From Nitrospirota bacterium (lineage in GTDB: Bacteria > Nitrospirota > Nitrospiria > Nitrospirales > UBA8639), in assembly GCA_003233615.1 (NCBI GenBank), contig QIMB01000019.1:1-11734 (forward strand): 11,734 bases of DNA. Reading direction: 5' to 3'. The position numbers and the translations under genes were made by a program. Positions within the stretch are counted from its first letter, which is position 1; each line of letters starts with the position of its first letter. The notes beneath the pieces were generated by a model. The model worked only from the letters and a program-made list of their open reading frames with translations. It was not told the DNA's origin and did no database searches. Shown piece by piece: positions 1 through 6,236 of this stretch.

Positions 1-532
1 ATTGAACCGACCTCAGGATTTTCAACACCAGCTCTTCACCAAACCGTGTCCACCACGCACCCATCGAAATGGTCGGACCAACCAAGATATAGCGATCCTC
101 TAAACGCGGCACCCACCGATCTAAATAGGCTTGTCCAGTAAACCCGGCCCCATGCAAACACACAATCAACGGATATGATTGATCAGGAGAATAGGCAGGA
201 GGGACATACAACGAATATTCCGCCGTCCGACCCCTTACGACAAGAGAACGGCGAGGCTGCGCTCCTACCGGCGCCTTCTCAAATTGAGGAATGCCATGAA
301 TCGCCGCTTCAACAGATTGAAGATTGGCATCCGGATGATCCAGAATCCAGGAGAGTAATTCATCAGGTGATTGTCCGGAAGGTTTTTGGAAATAGGAACG
401 CACCAGGGAAGGGAGAGATTGCACTTCATCAGAACCAGCCGCCGCCCCAACAATATCTCCAGCAGCAGCCACGGGGCACAAACCCATCACGAAGAACAAC
501 ACCAGGCCGTATGTCACAATACATCGCCGCAT
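1..532 (-). CDS. secreted alpha/beta-hydrolase (esterase/PHB-depolymerase-like), partial
   Basis: The gene enters from the left edge: 177 codons of its 5' end are present and the 3' end is missing. Residues 1-24 form a Sec signal peptide (MRR, a hydrophobic run, then VAAA before G25), so the product is probably exported to the periplasm. Residues 104-126 (beta strands with YPLIVCLHG) lead into the oxyanion-hole motif HGAGFTG at 127-133, typical of esterase-D/PHB-depolymerase/prolyl-oligopeptidase-like hydrolases. The nucleophile Gly-x-Ser-x-Gly and the catalytic Asp and His would lie beyond the edge, so activity cannot be judged. The start is chosen at 532 because a GAGGTGA ribosome site lies 5 nt upstream; the ATG at 535-537 is in another frame and sits on that site. 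Substrate unknown. The hydrolase fold call is firm; the subfamily is not. Confidence 0.8.
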   Translation of the reverse strand, partial: MRRCIVTYGLVLFFVMGLCPVAAAGDIVGAAAGSDEVQSLPSLVRSYFQKPSGQSPDELLSWILDHPDANLQSVEAAIHGIPQFEKAPVGAQPRRSLVVRGRTAEYSLYVPPAYSPDQSYPLIVCLHGAGFTGQAYLDRWVPRLEDRYILVGPTISMGAWWTRFGEELVLKILRSVQ

Positions 533-537
533 GGCAT

Positions 538-544
538 TCACCTC
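538..544 (-). promoter_or_regulatory. ribosome binding site of the hydrolase gene
   Basis: On the minus strand GAGGTGA is a near-perfect Shine-Dalgarno sequence, 5 nt before the ATG at 530-532. It decides between that start and the out-of-frame ATG at 535-537. Confidence 0.75.
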
Positions 545-574
545 ATCATTTCCACGAAATCGGGATTCCACCCC

Positions 575-688
575 TCCGTCATTCCCGACATTTTTCATCG
601 GGAATCCATCTTCGCCGTCACTCCCAACATCGATTATCGGAACCCCCGACTCCGTCATCCCCGACATCTTTAATCGGGGATCCATCTT
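575..688. repeat. three tandem 38-bp hairpin repeats
   Basis: Three adjacent 38-bp units occupy 575-612, 613-650 and 651-688. Each follows the pattern CCGTCA, then C-rich arm, A/T-rich loop, G-rich arm, ATCC. Units 1 and 3 differ at four positions. Two of these are paired in the stem: ATTCCCGA with TCGGGAAT in unit 1 becomes ATCCCCGA with TCGGGGAT in unit 3, so base pairing is kept. Unit 2 is more diverged and its stem is imperfect. A partial further copy of the right arm is visible near 559-570. It is not a CRISPR: there are no spacers. It lies upstream of the hydrolase gene and may be a REP-type array. Confidence 0.75.
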
Positions 689-731
689 GATTTGGAGGAT
701 GGATACCCGCTAACAACTGCGGGTATGACGG
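652..731. repeat. REP-dimer-like palindromic element
   Basis: The ends are imperfect inverted repeats (CCGTCATCCCCG at 652-663 and CGGGTATGACGG at 720-731). Inside are two hairpins: the third 38-bp unit, and ATACCCGC / GCGGGTAT around an 8-nt loop near 703-726. This resembles the paired REP/BIME or short nonautonomous elements scattered in many environmental bacterial genomes. No coding capacity is seen. Confidence 0.55.
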
Positions 732-782
732 AAATTGAATATACGCTCGCCCCTGCCTACAATCGCGGATATGACAGAAAAA

Positions 783-799
783 GGTGGGCAATGCCCACC
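783..799. repeat. short palindrome (GGTGGGCA / TGCCCACC)
   Basis: An 8-bp perfect inverted repeat with a single-base centre, part of the spacer between the hydrolase gene and the fragment at 964-1118. It looks like a dispersed REP-type element; no U-tract follows, so it is not an obvious terminator. Confidence 0.5.
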
Positions 800-909
800 C
801 TACAAAATATACACAGGCATTCTGATTCCGGTGTAGTCACATCCCACGTCAACAAATTTACCAAGCCTGCCTCCTCACATTTATCCTCTCCCCCCAATCC
901 AAATCGCAG

Positions 910-926
910 GGCGGGCATCGCCCGCC
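910..926. repeat. short palindrome (GGCGGGC / GCCCGCC)
   Basis: A 7-bp perfect stem with loop ATC. It resembles the palindrome at 783-799, with GC pairs replacing AT pairs on both arms, so the two may be variants of one element family. It lies just past the 3' end of the formylglycine-enzyme-like fragment. Confidence 0.5.
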
Positions 927-963
927 AATTCATCAGAGTTCCAGAGGCCAGAGCAGACAGAGA

Positions 964-1118
964 TCAGAGTGAAGAAAATGGAGAGGCCACTACCCAAAAC
1001 CCGAGACCATTTTCCTGTCATCCGGATCGTTCTCGTAGCGGAACGCACACTGCATGTAATTGACGTTGTAGCGCAACGACCCACCACGCAGAACACGAGA
1101 CTCCTCAACCTCAGCCAT
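964..1118 (-). pseudogene. C-terminal fragment of a formylglycine-generating-enzyme/SUMF1-like (C-type-lectin fold) protein
   Basis: The minus strand encodes EESRVLRGGS, then a run ending CAFRYENDPDDRK, the conserved C-terminal block of FGE-sulfatase (SUMF1-like) domains, normally RVLRGGSW...RCAxRNxxxPDxRxxxxGFRVV. The frame that carries this block stops at 990-992 right after GFG. The expected ending (GFxVVASPFSSL, stop at 964-966) continues in another frame, so there is at least one indel. Everything N-terminal of about residue EVEESR is missing; upstream DNA is the terminator and end of the NERD-NACHT gene. About 13 codons in the block are of NNY type at positions where the family usually has Asn, as in variable regions of diversity-generating retroelements. 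No reverse transcriptase lies in this window. Nonfunctional remnant, fairly sure. Confidence 0.6.
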
Positions 1119-1200
1119 AATGAGAGCAACGGAAATTTGGATAATGCAAGTAGACATAAAAAGGAGCCAGACTCTATTCCAGAAATTTTGGGGGAAGGCG

Positions 1201-1243
1201 AAAAAATCCAACAAGGCTTTTATTTCTTCTAAAGCCTAGTTGG
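1201..1243 (-). terminator. intrinsic terminator of the NERD-NACHT gene
   Basis: Read on the minus strand, CCAAC-t-AGGCTTT, a 10-nt loop, AAAGCCT-t-GTTGG and then ATTTTTT form a 12-bp stem with one T:T mismatch followed by a U-tract. The stop codon TAG (1236-1238) lies inside the left arm, so translation termination and transcript termination are nearly coincident. This ends the AT-rich operon cleanly before the spacer. Confidence 0.8.
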
Positions 1244-4200
1244 CTACATCCCCCTTGAGTTTTTTTACTGCTTGAACAGCCAAAAGGCCACACTCTGGTG
1301 ACTCCATAAAAGGCTCTAGGATATTTATGGTTTTCGAGTTTCCAATTTTCCCTAGTTGAGAGATAAGAAACTGAGTTGATTCTTTCTCAAAATCGAATTT
1401 TTGGCGGATAAACAAAGTGGAAAGATGAGATCGGTTTTTTAAACCAAATTCCATTAAGTCACGAATTTGTTCCTCAAACCGGCTGTATATCGCTTCCACT
1501 GGGTTCCCTTTTCCCCCTGAATACATACTGAAATTAGAATTTTTGAATCGCCTTAAGGGATCAATTGCCTCAAAAGGCTTGGTTTGAAGCTTTGCCCAAA
1601 GTGGAATACACCGTCGGTTAATTTCATCATCACTAAGATCAGGCTTATTAACCCAGAAAATGATCTCTCCATAAGTTTGCCATGCGAAATAATCATCAGA
1701 GTTTAAATTTTTGAGTCTGGGTGGTAAATCCATGAAATGTGAACACCCAACACAAGCAGTCACGTAGCAAACTGTTGCCTCCGAAACATCAGAGGATTCA
1801 GGGTTTAACTCTGTTGCCCACCTTTGGAAGGCCAGTAAGGTTTTGGGATCGTTGAACTTTAAAAGTTCTACAAGAAGCCAATCTAAAGAAAAACCATAAT
1901 TTGGCGCACCCAACGTCGCAAGGGTACAGAGCCGCATCTTATCCCGTTGAGGTAGGTTTTGAATTGCTTCGTAGTATGCTTCTTGGAATATATCCTCAAA
2001 TTGATTTGCCACCACAGCATAGGCTTTTCCCCATGTCTCTTGGCAATCCGGTGCTCGTAAAATATCTCTGATTTCTTCCTCCACTTCACCAAGCTCTACT
2101 GGTGACTCAACCAAATCATAAAACCCTAAAACCTCAAGAAGATTGAAATTAAGGGCGTCAATTTTTGTTTCAAATCCAGGGAGCATCCTTTTCACTGCTT
2201 CCAGATTTTCACCGCTTAATTTATGCCTGAATGATCGAATCATATGGAGCAATTCCAGTCGGAGATGGTAAATCTTTGTATTCCAACAAACCGTACCTAA
2301 AGAACATAATATTTCTCCCAGGCCGTCAAATTCTTTTTGCACATTATCTATTCTTAGCAATAGACAAAGGAGATAAAGTTCGCCATGAGTGCGTTCTTCT
2401 AACCGTTTACAATAATGCACAAGGTTTTTTGTTTGAGTTCTCGGGCTTGAGGAAAAATTATTATGGCAAGCTAGCACCATGACCGTAACTGGCAAGACCG
2501 TATAGACCTGGGGGCCACCCCTAGAAAATATATAGAGATTCGCAAAAAGTTCACTCAATCTGGAAGGTGGAAGAGAACCTTCTTTTTCCAAAAGTTGGTT
2601 TTGTGAGACTTGATCCGTTTTTCTTACAAGGTAAAAGACTTCATCCATACAGAGTCCAGTGCCCATTACTTCGCCAATAGCCTTCATAAGGGCGTGTTCA
2701 TATGGTGTCCACATGGCAGCCCGTTCCAGTTGAAGAATAGGAATTGGAAATACCGAAGGGATTAGTTCAACATCAATATGTTCAAGATCCTGAATTGCTC
2801 GTTTAATGAGACCATGAGCGTCTCTAATAACAATGTTTTTAGCCGAGTCTCCAAAATATCCAAGCAAAGAATTTCTCAATAGTCGCACATCAGAAACAGC
2901 AAGCAAACATTCCCGTACTGACTCTTCATCTTCTAACAGGCTGACAACCAATTCCTGAATATGGGAGTAACGGGGCAACTTCAAGTTAACCGCTAAAATG
3001 TGTGGTTCAGAAAACTCCCGAAGGAAAGCCAAGGCCTCAAAAAAATGTTGAAACAATTCATGCCGGAAGGAACATCGACCTTCCTTTGTTTCCAAGAGGG
3101 CAGAATCTAGGGCATCGTTAAAAATTGACACTTGATCGGGGCTAAGATCTGAAAAAGGAAGTCCTATCCTTTCTACTTCACTCAGAGGTAAACTTTTCAC
3201 TAAACGCTTAGCCATTTTGTTAGCCAAGTTTATTAGCATCTGACGCACTGCTAAATTATTTTCGATCTCTCTCAAACAGCGGCGCGAATATTTTTCATAT
3301 AATTCTGCCCGAGTAAGGAATTGTCCTTTAATCTCTGCGGAACATTCTGCTGCCATGCTGATCTCCAAAGCAGTTGTAAAAGGCTCCAAGATGCCACTTT
3401 TGTCATTGTAGGAAAGGTTACTAGAGTAGGACTCAAATACCTTCTTTTTTTCTGCCTGACTAAGCTCATTGAAACAATACGTTTTTCCAGACAGAGAGGA
3501 AGGTAACTCAAGTGTCTGTTGCGAAGTAATTAAGATGGGCATGGGGTTTTTCAGAAAAAAGGCTTGAAGATCTTTAAGTAAATCCTTTTGGAACTTTAGA
3601 GGGCATTCGTTGAATCCATCTATAATCAAAGCTGTCGGTGTACTAGTTTTCGAACACAGATCGAGAAAGTCTCTAGCGGTTCCAGGATACAGATAGGAAA
3701 TACTCTGATTTAGTAACGAGTTAAGGCCTCCTTCATAATTTTTTGCTGAGGCAAAAATTACAATCTGACCATTTCTTATTGAAAACATGGCCATATGGTA
3801 GGCCAGGTGAGTCTTTCCACAGCCGGATGGGCCAAACAACTGCCCATGCTTCCCCAATAAAAGAAACTTCTGAAGTCCATCAGCATTTATTTCATCATCA
3901 CCAGTTTTTAAACCAGTAGAAATTAATGGCTTTAAATCAGGCTCATAAAAATCAAGAAACCGCTTTTTAAAATCCTGTATAGACGCATGTGCTTCATCAA
4001 TAGAAAAATCTCGCAAAGTGGATAAAGTTTCTTCCTTTACCAGGTTCAAAGACATTGCAAGAGACTCCCAATGTCTCCTATCCCATTTTGGACTTCGAAC
4101 ACTTTGGCATAGCAATTCCCAAAGAGCCTCATAACCACAAACTTTTACCTTGAAATCCACTTGTATATCAGACCCTTCGGGCACCTTAGGATACACGCAC

Positions 4201-4607
4201 ACGACACTTTCGATTTCATGATAGAATTTTCGATTCTCGGGAAGTTTGGGGATGGTTGAATCTTTCTCAAGCAACCTATTAACTGTATCACTTAGGGCGA
4301 ATTTGCACGCCAATGCTTGTTGGTAGGGGTTGCCGATTTCTTTTGGGGAACGGTCAGGGAAATGCTGAAGCCAAAATCCGTTAGTTCCACCAGAAATTGG
4401 ATAATTAAAAGCCTTTAGCTCCACGTGGCATGCACAGTCTTCTGTTATTAAGAAAAAATCAATTTGTCGTGACTTCACAAAAAAGTTACCGAAAATTATG
4501 GCATTTCGTCCTTCCTCGCGAAATGCAGCCTTAATCCGATTAAGAAAAGCGTTTTCTGATTGTTCTTGGATTGGGCCACCAAGGTAAACGTCAATAGTTG
4601 GCTTCAT
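1236..4607 (-). CDS. NERD nuclease-NACHT/STAND ATPase, candidate antiphage protein
   Basis: Product of 1123 residues. Residues about 15-80 match the NERD (nuclease-related, restriction-endonuclease-like) domain: E18, Q48-I-D50 and E63-x-K65 are in the expected order for metal-dependent DNA or RNA cleavage. A P-loop ATPase follows: Walker A GPSGCGKT at 259-266 and Walker B LIIDGFNE at 327-334, the NACHT-type pattern with a distal acid, then ILITSQ at 358-363 as the sensor strand. Residues about 480-1123 are helix-rich without clear enzymatic motifs, fitting a HEAT/TPR-like sensor region. Such nuclease-NTPase-repeat proteins are typical of STAND/Avs-like conflict proteins; the model would be ligand sensing, ATP-driven assembly and nuclease activation. 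ATG at 4607 is preferred to TTG at 4622. Neither has a Shine-Dalgarno sequence, so translation probably relied on coupling to the upstream gene. The gene is visibly AT-richer than ppdK/ribD, suggesting transfer. Defence role is inferred. Confidence 0.85.
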   Translation of the reverse strand: MKPTIDVYLGGPIQEQSENAFLNRIKAAFREEGRNAIIFGNFFVKSRQIDFFLITEDCACHVELKAFNYPISGGTNGFWLQHFPDRSPKEIGNPYQQALACKFALSDTVNRLLEKDSTIPKLPENRKFYHEIESVVCVYPKVPEGSDIQVDFKVKVCGYEALWELLCQSVRSPKWDRRHWESLAMSLNLVKEETLSTLRDFSIDEAHASIQDFKKRFLDFYEPDLKPLISTGLKTGDDEINADGLQKFLLLGKHGQLFGPSGCGKTHLAYHMAMFSIRNGQIVIFASAKNYEGGLNSLLNQSISYLYPGTARDFLDLCSKTSTPTALIIDGFNECPLKFQKDLLKDLQAFFLKNPMPILITSQQTLELPSSLSGKTYCFNELSQAEKKKVFESYSSNLSYNDKSGILEPFTTALEISMAAECSAEIKGQFLTRAELYEKYSRRCLREIENNLAVRQMLINLANKMAKRLVKSLPLSEVERIGLPFSDLSPDQVSIFNDALDSALLETKEGRCSFRHELFQHFFEALAFLREFSEPHILAVNLKLPRYSHIQELVVSLLEDEESVRECLLAVSDVRLLRNSLLGYFGDSAKNIVIRDAHGLIKRAIQDLEHIDVELIPSVFPIPILQLERAAMWTPYEHALMKAIGEVMGTGLCMDEVFYLVRKTDQVSQNQLLEKEGSLPPSRLSELFANLYIFSRGGPQVYTVLPVTVMVLACHNNFSSSPRTQTKNLVHYCKRLEERTHGELYLLCLLLRIDNVQKEFDGLGEILCSLGTVCWNTKIYHLRLELLHMIRSFRHKLSGENLEAVKRMLPGFETKIDALNFNLLEVLGFYDLVESPVELGEVEEEIRDILRAPDCQETWGKAYAVVANQFEDIFQEAYYEAIQNLPQRDKMRLCTLATLGAPNYGFSLDWLLVELLKFNDPKTLLAFQRWATELNPESSDVSEATVCYVTACVGCSHFMDLPPRLKNLNSDDYFAWQTYGEIIFWVNKPDLSDDEINRRCIPLWAKLQTKPFEAIDPLRRFKNSNFSMYSGGKGNPVEAIYSRFEEQIRDLMEFGLKNRSHLSTLFIRQKFDFEKESTQFLISQLGKIGNSKTINILEPFMESPECGLLAVQAVKKLKGDVAN

Positions 4608-4669
4608 AAGATTTGATGGCAAACAACAGAGGATGCTGAATTTAAGTCCTTATAAATTGTGTCTACTTT

Positions 4670-4793
4670 GGCTTGCTGAAAAAGTCGTTTTCTCGCATCC
4701 GCTCATTTCCATGCGGCCAACAGGGGAATTTCCGCCAAAGGGTAGGACGAAATCTTCAAAGGCCAACTGATTCACATGGGACTTCCGATACAT
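4670..4793 (-). pseudogene. IS5-type transposase, N-terminal stub
   Basis: From the ATG at 4793 the minus strand reads MYRKSHVNQLAFEDFVLPFGG, recognisable as the start of DDE transposases whose N-termini read roughly MYRK...FEDFxLPFGGKL. An AGGAGA ribosome site lies 4 nt upstream. After LPFGG the family sequence stops and the reading runs straight into the other IS end. The catalytic DDE domain is wholly absent. Confidence 0.7.
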
Positions 4794-4803
4794 GGGGTCT
4801 CCT

Positions 4804-4849
4804 GGTGCATGCTTTTGAGAGTGGAGTGTAAAATTCCTGTGCATGCACC
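4804..4849. repeat. inverted repeat in the transposase leader
   Basis: GGTGCATGC (4804-4812) and GCATGCACC (4841-4849) are perfect 9-bp complements around a 28-nt loop, just upstream of the transposase start inside the IS remnant. In the parent IS this could shield the ribosome site or be a subterminal transposase-binding site; neither can be decided here. Confidence 0.5.
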
Positions 4850-5143
4850 CTTCGTTGTACAAGCAGAAGACCACTCGAATCAATGGGTTACGATTTTTTT
4901 CAGCAAGCCCTAATTGCTCTTTTAAGGTTTTTTGTCGGAGGCTGGATTGAGGTTTTTCCTCGACAAGCTCTAACGCTTCGAGAAGATCTTCATCCTGACC
5001 AACCAGATCTTTGATTCGTTGTATGGCTGCCGCATAGAGATCTTTGACGCCTTCACTGCCCAAAGCACCTGCAGCTGCTGCGAGTAGACTACTGATTGTC
5101 ACCGAATCCATAGGCCTCGTCTCTTTCTTTGTTCTTGATTGAT

Positions 5144-5161
5144 CAGAACTTCACGGTTCTG
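5144..5161. repeat. small hairpin in the divergent spacer
   Basis: CAGAAC and GTTCTG form a 6-bp dyad around TTCACG. It lies between the minus-strand EAD/NERD-NACHT genes and the plus-strand small-protein/TIR-like pair. It could be an operator for a shared regulator, but it is short. I see no convincing sigma-70 promoter pair in this spacer. Confidence 0.3.
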
Positions 5162-5202
5162 GGATTATGCCAAACCTACGCAATAATGTAACCCACGATG
5201 AG

Positions 5203-5230
5203 AAAGACGACCCACCGGGTCGTCTCTACA
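5203..5230 (+). repeat. 28-bp repeat, copy 1 (GACGACCC-ACC-GGGTCGTC hairpin)
   Basis: The 28 bases, starting AAAGACGACCC and ending GTCTCTACA, recur once more at 6456-6483 in the same orientation with one mismatch (C to T). The core is a perfect hairpin, 8-9 bp stem with loop ACC. The two copies bracket the 5344-6236 gene pair. Similar GACCCACCGGGTC palindromes are common dispersed repeats in environmental genomes. Confidence 0.7.
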
Positions 5231-5343
5231 GCCCAACCTTCAATCAAAATGGGCTTTCACCTGACCTTGTATCACTGAGGAAGAAATGGGATAATGAAGT
5301 CAGCAGTGACGAGAACGACTTTCATTTGAAAGGATTGAATATC

Positions 5344-5565
5344 ATGGCCCAGCGAACGATTAAAACTCTTGGAAAAACCGGGCGTCTTTCAAGAACGAAA
5401 GTCCTGTCTGTCCTCAAAGCCTTGCGTCAGCAGGAAGGATCGGGAGCCGCCCGCCAATCAAATGGTGTCCTCGCGCCGTGCGATACTGCTAGCGGACGGG
5501 GGCTCATTCAATTCCGTGCCAATAAACTGTTTAAGAAATCTACGTCTTTGTCTAAGCATCCTTAA
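5344..5565 (+). CDS. small basic protein upstream of the TIR-like gene
   Basis: A 73-residue protein beginning MAQRTIKTLGKTGRLSRTKV, followed by a helix-prone LSVLKALRQQ and a less ordered tail rich in Ser, Lys and Arg. The frame is open back to 5167, but I choose ATG 5344 because AAAGGA lies 9 nt upstream and the frame before it runs through a dispersed palindrome (5203-5230). The next gene starts 41 nt later on the same strand, so they are probably one operon. I do not recognise the family with certainty. A small basic partner before a TIR-like enzyme could be an antitoxin, an adaptor or a nucleic-acid-binding protein; this is a guess from context only. Confidence 0.55.
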   Translation: MAQRTIKTLGKTGRLSRTKVLSVLKALRQQEGSGAARQSNGVLAPCDTASGRGLIQFRANKLFKKSTSLSKHP

Positions 5566-5606
5566 CGCTCCCCATTCCTCCCTACTCCAGTCCCATGGCA
5601 TGATTC

Positions 5607-6236
5607 ATGAGAAGATCGGGCCCCGCCTTCTCCGACTCGGTTTTTATCAACTGCCCCTTTGACAAACAGTATTGGCCCATCTTCGAGGCCATTGTGTTTT
5701 GTATAATCGATTGCGGTTTTACTCCCCGATCTGCGTTGGAAGATGCGGATTCCGGGACCATTCGACTGAATAAGATTTTGAACATCATTAAAGGCTCGCA
5801 ATACTCCCTGCACGACCTTTCCCGGGTCGAACTCGGGCAAGACTCGTTTCTTCCCCGTTTTAATATGGCCTTTGAATTGGGGCTGGATCTTGGATGTCGA
5901 ACATTTGGGCAAGGAAGGGTGAAACGAAAACGCTGTCTCATTTTGGACGCCGATTCCCACCGATATCGCATGTCGCTTTCCGATATTTCAGGACAAGATA
6001 TTCACAGTCATCAAAATTCCCCCGATGCAGCCATTACGGTGGTTCGTAAATGGCTTCGCACCACTTCCAGACGTAAAACCATTCCCGGAGGAAAATTGAT
6101 CAAAGCCCGCTTTACGGCCTTTAGTCAACAACTTCCCCGACTGTGTGACCAATATGGGCTTGATCGCTTGGATCTTCAGTTTGTGGAATATGTGACATTT
6201 GCCGAAACGTGGTTAAAACTGGAATCAACGTCCTAA
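5607..6236 (+). CDS. INCPFD-type protein, TIR/nucleoside-deoxyribosyltransferase-like fold
   Basis: The 209-residue product has blocks of a conserved bacterial family of unknown function: SVFINCPFD (11-19) as the first strand and loop, DCGFTPRSALEDADSG (35-50), RLNKILNIIKGSQYSLHDLSRVE (53-75), LPRFNMAFELGLDLG (82-96), CLILD (110-114) and a C-terminal helix with VRKWL. A strand-loop start, a conserved Asp/Arg in the middle and an ExG (FE90LG) helix followed by a strand is the layout of TIR domains and nucleoside 2-deoxyribosyltransferases, where that Glu is catalytic. An NAD- or nucleotide-cleaving activity is therefore plausible but not shown. ATG 5607 is the first start after an in-frame TGA at 5601-5603; no good ribosome site is visible, so translation may be coupled to the gene 41 nt upstream. 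Divergent from the NERD-NACHT operon. Confidence 0.75.
   Translation: MRRSGPAFSDSVFINCPFDKQYWPIFEAIVFCIIDCGFTPRSALEDADSGTIRLNKILNIIKGSQYSLHDLSRVELGQDSFLPRFNMAFELGLDLGCRTFGQGRVKRKRCLILDADSHRYRMSLSDISGQDIHSHQNSPDAAITVVRKWLRTTSRRKTIPGGKLIKARFTAFSQQLPRLCDQYGLDRLDLQFVEYVTFAETWLKLESTS

Larger units (their letters stand above)
4670..4909. mobile_element. MITE-like remnant of an IS5/IS1182-type insertion sequence
   Basis: The 240-bp element has terminal inverted repeats: GGCTTGCTGAAAAA then GTCGT at the left end, and on the opposite strand GGCTTGCTGAAAAA then AATCGT at the right end, differing by one base and one indel. Inside is the first part of a transposase gene joined to the far end of the IS, so the body was deleted and the copy can move only in trans. 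No convincing target duplication is seen (flanks CTTT and CTAA). It sits inside the small EAD-type gene. Confidence 0.75.
4650..5111 (-). pseudogene. effector-associated-type helical domain gene, interrupted by a MITE-like element
   Basis: The first about 67 residues (MDSVTISSLLAAAAGAL, then EGVKDLYAAAIQRIKDL, then ALELVEEKPQSSLRQKTLKEQ) look like the Ala-rich N-terminal helical domain found on many bacterial conflict proteins next to NACHT/STAND ATPases (effector-associated or death-like adaptor domains, by my recollection of that family). After KEQL the frame enters a 240-bp inserted element and codes for element sequence until a stop at 4650-4652. If the insert (element plus a target duplication totalling 1 modulo 3) is removed, the frame beyond it (VDTIYKDL...) ends in TGA overlapping the ATG of the NERD-NACHT gene as ATGA. 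Originally the two were therefore probably an overlapping, coupled operon. A GAGG lies 3 nt before the ATG. Whether the truncated product still works is unknown. Confidence 0.6.

Noticed and set aside
575..688. CRISPR array
   Set aside because: The 38-bp units abut one another with no spacers and each is itself a hairpin unit; no cas gene is present.
175..713. Plus-strand open frames over the left edge region
   Set aside because: They lie opposite the hydrolase gene and the hairpin array, have repeat-derived composition and no ribosome sites.
990..1214. Intact 74-residue protein on the minus strand
   Set aside because: Its first part is the antisense-side reading of terminator and spacer DNA; only the FGE-like block from about 1118 down is meaningful, and that is frameshifted.
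4663..4913. Target-site duplication flanking the MITE
   Set aside because: CTA occurs on both sides, but not adjacent to both TIR ends; no repeat of 3 bp or more sits directly at both borders.
5167..5343. Longer start for the small basic protein
   Set aside because: The extra 59 residues read through a dispersed palindrome and have no ribosome site, while ATG 5344 has AAAGGA at good spacing.
5112..5343. Shared divergent promoter for the two operons
   Set aside because: One TTGATT-like hexamer is present near 5135, but no -10 at acceptable spacing, so I do not call a promoter.
5562..5971. Minus-strand frames opposite the TIR-like gene
   Set aside because: They are antisense readings of a frame with strong protein motifs and show no homology of their own.
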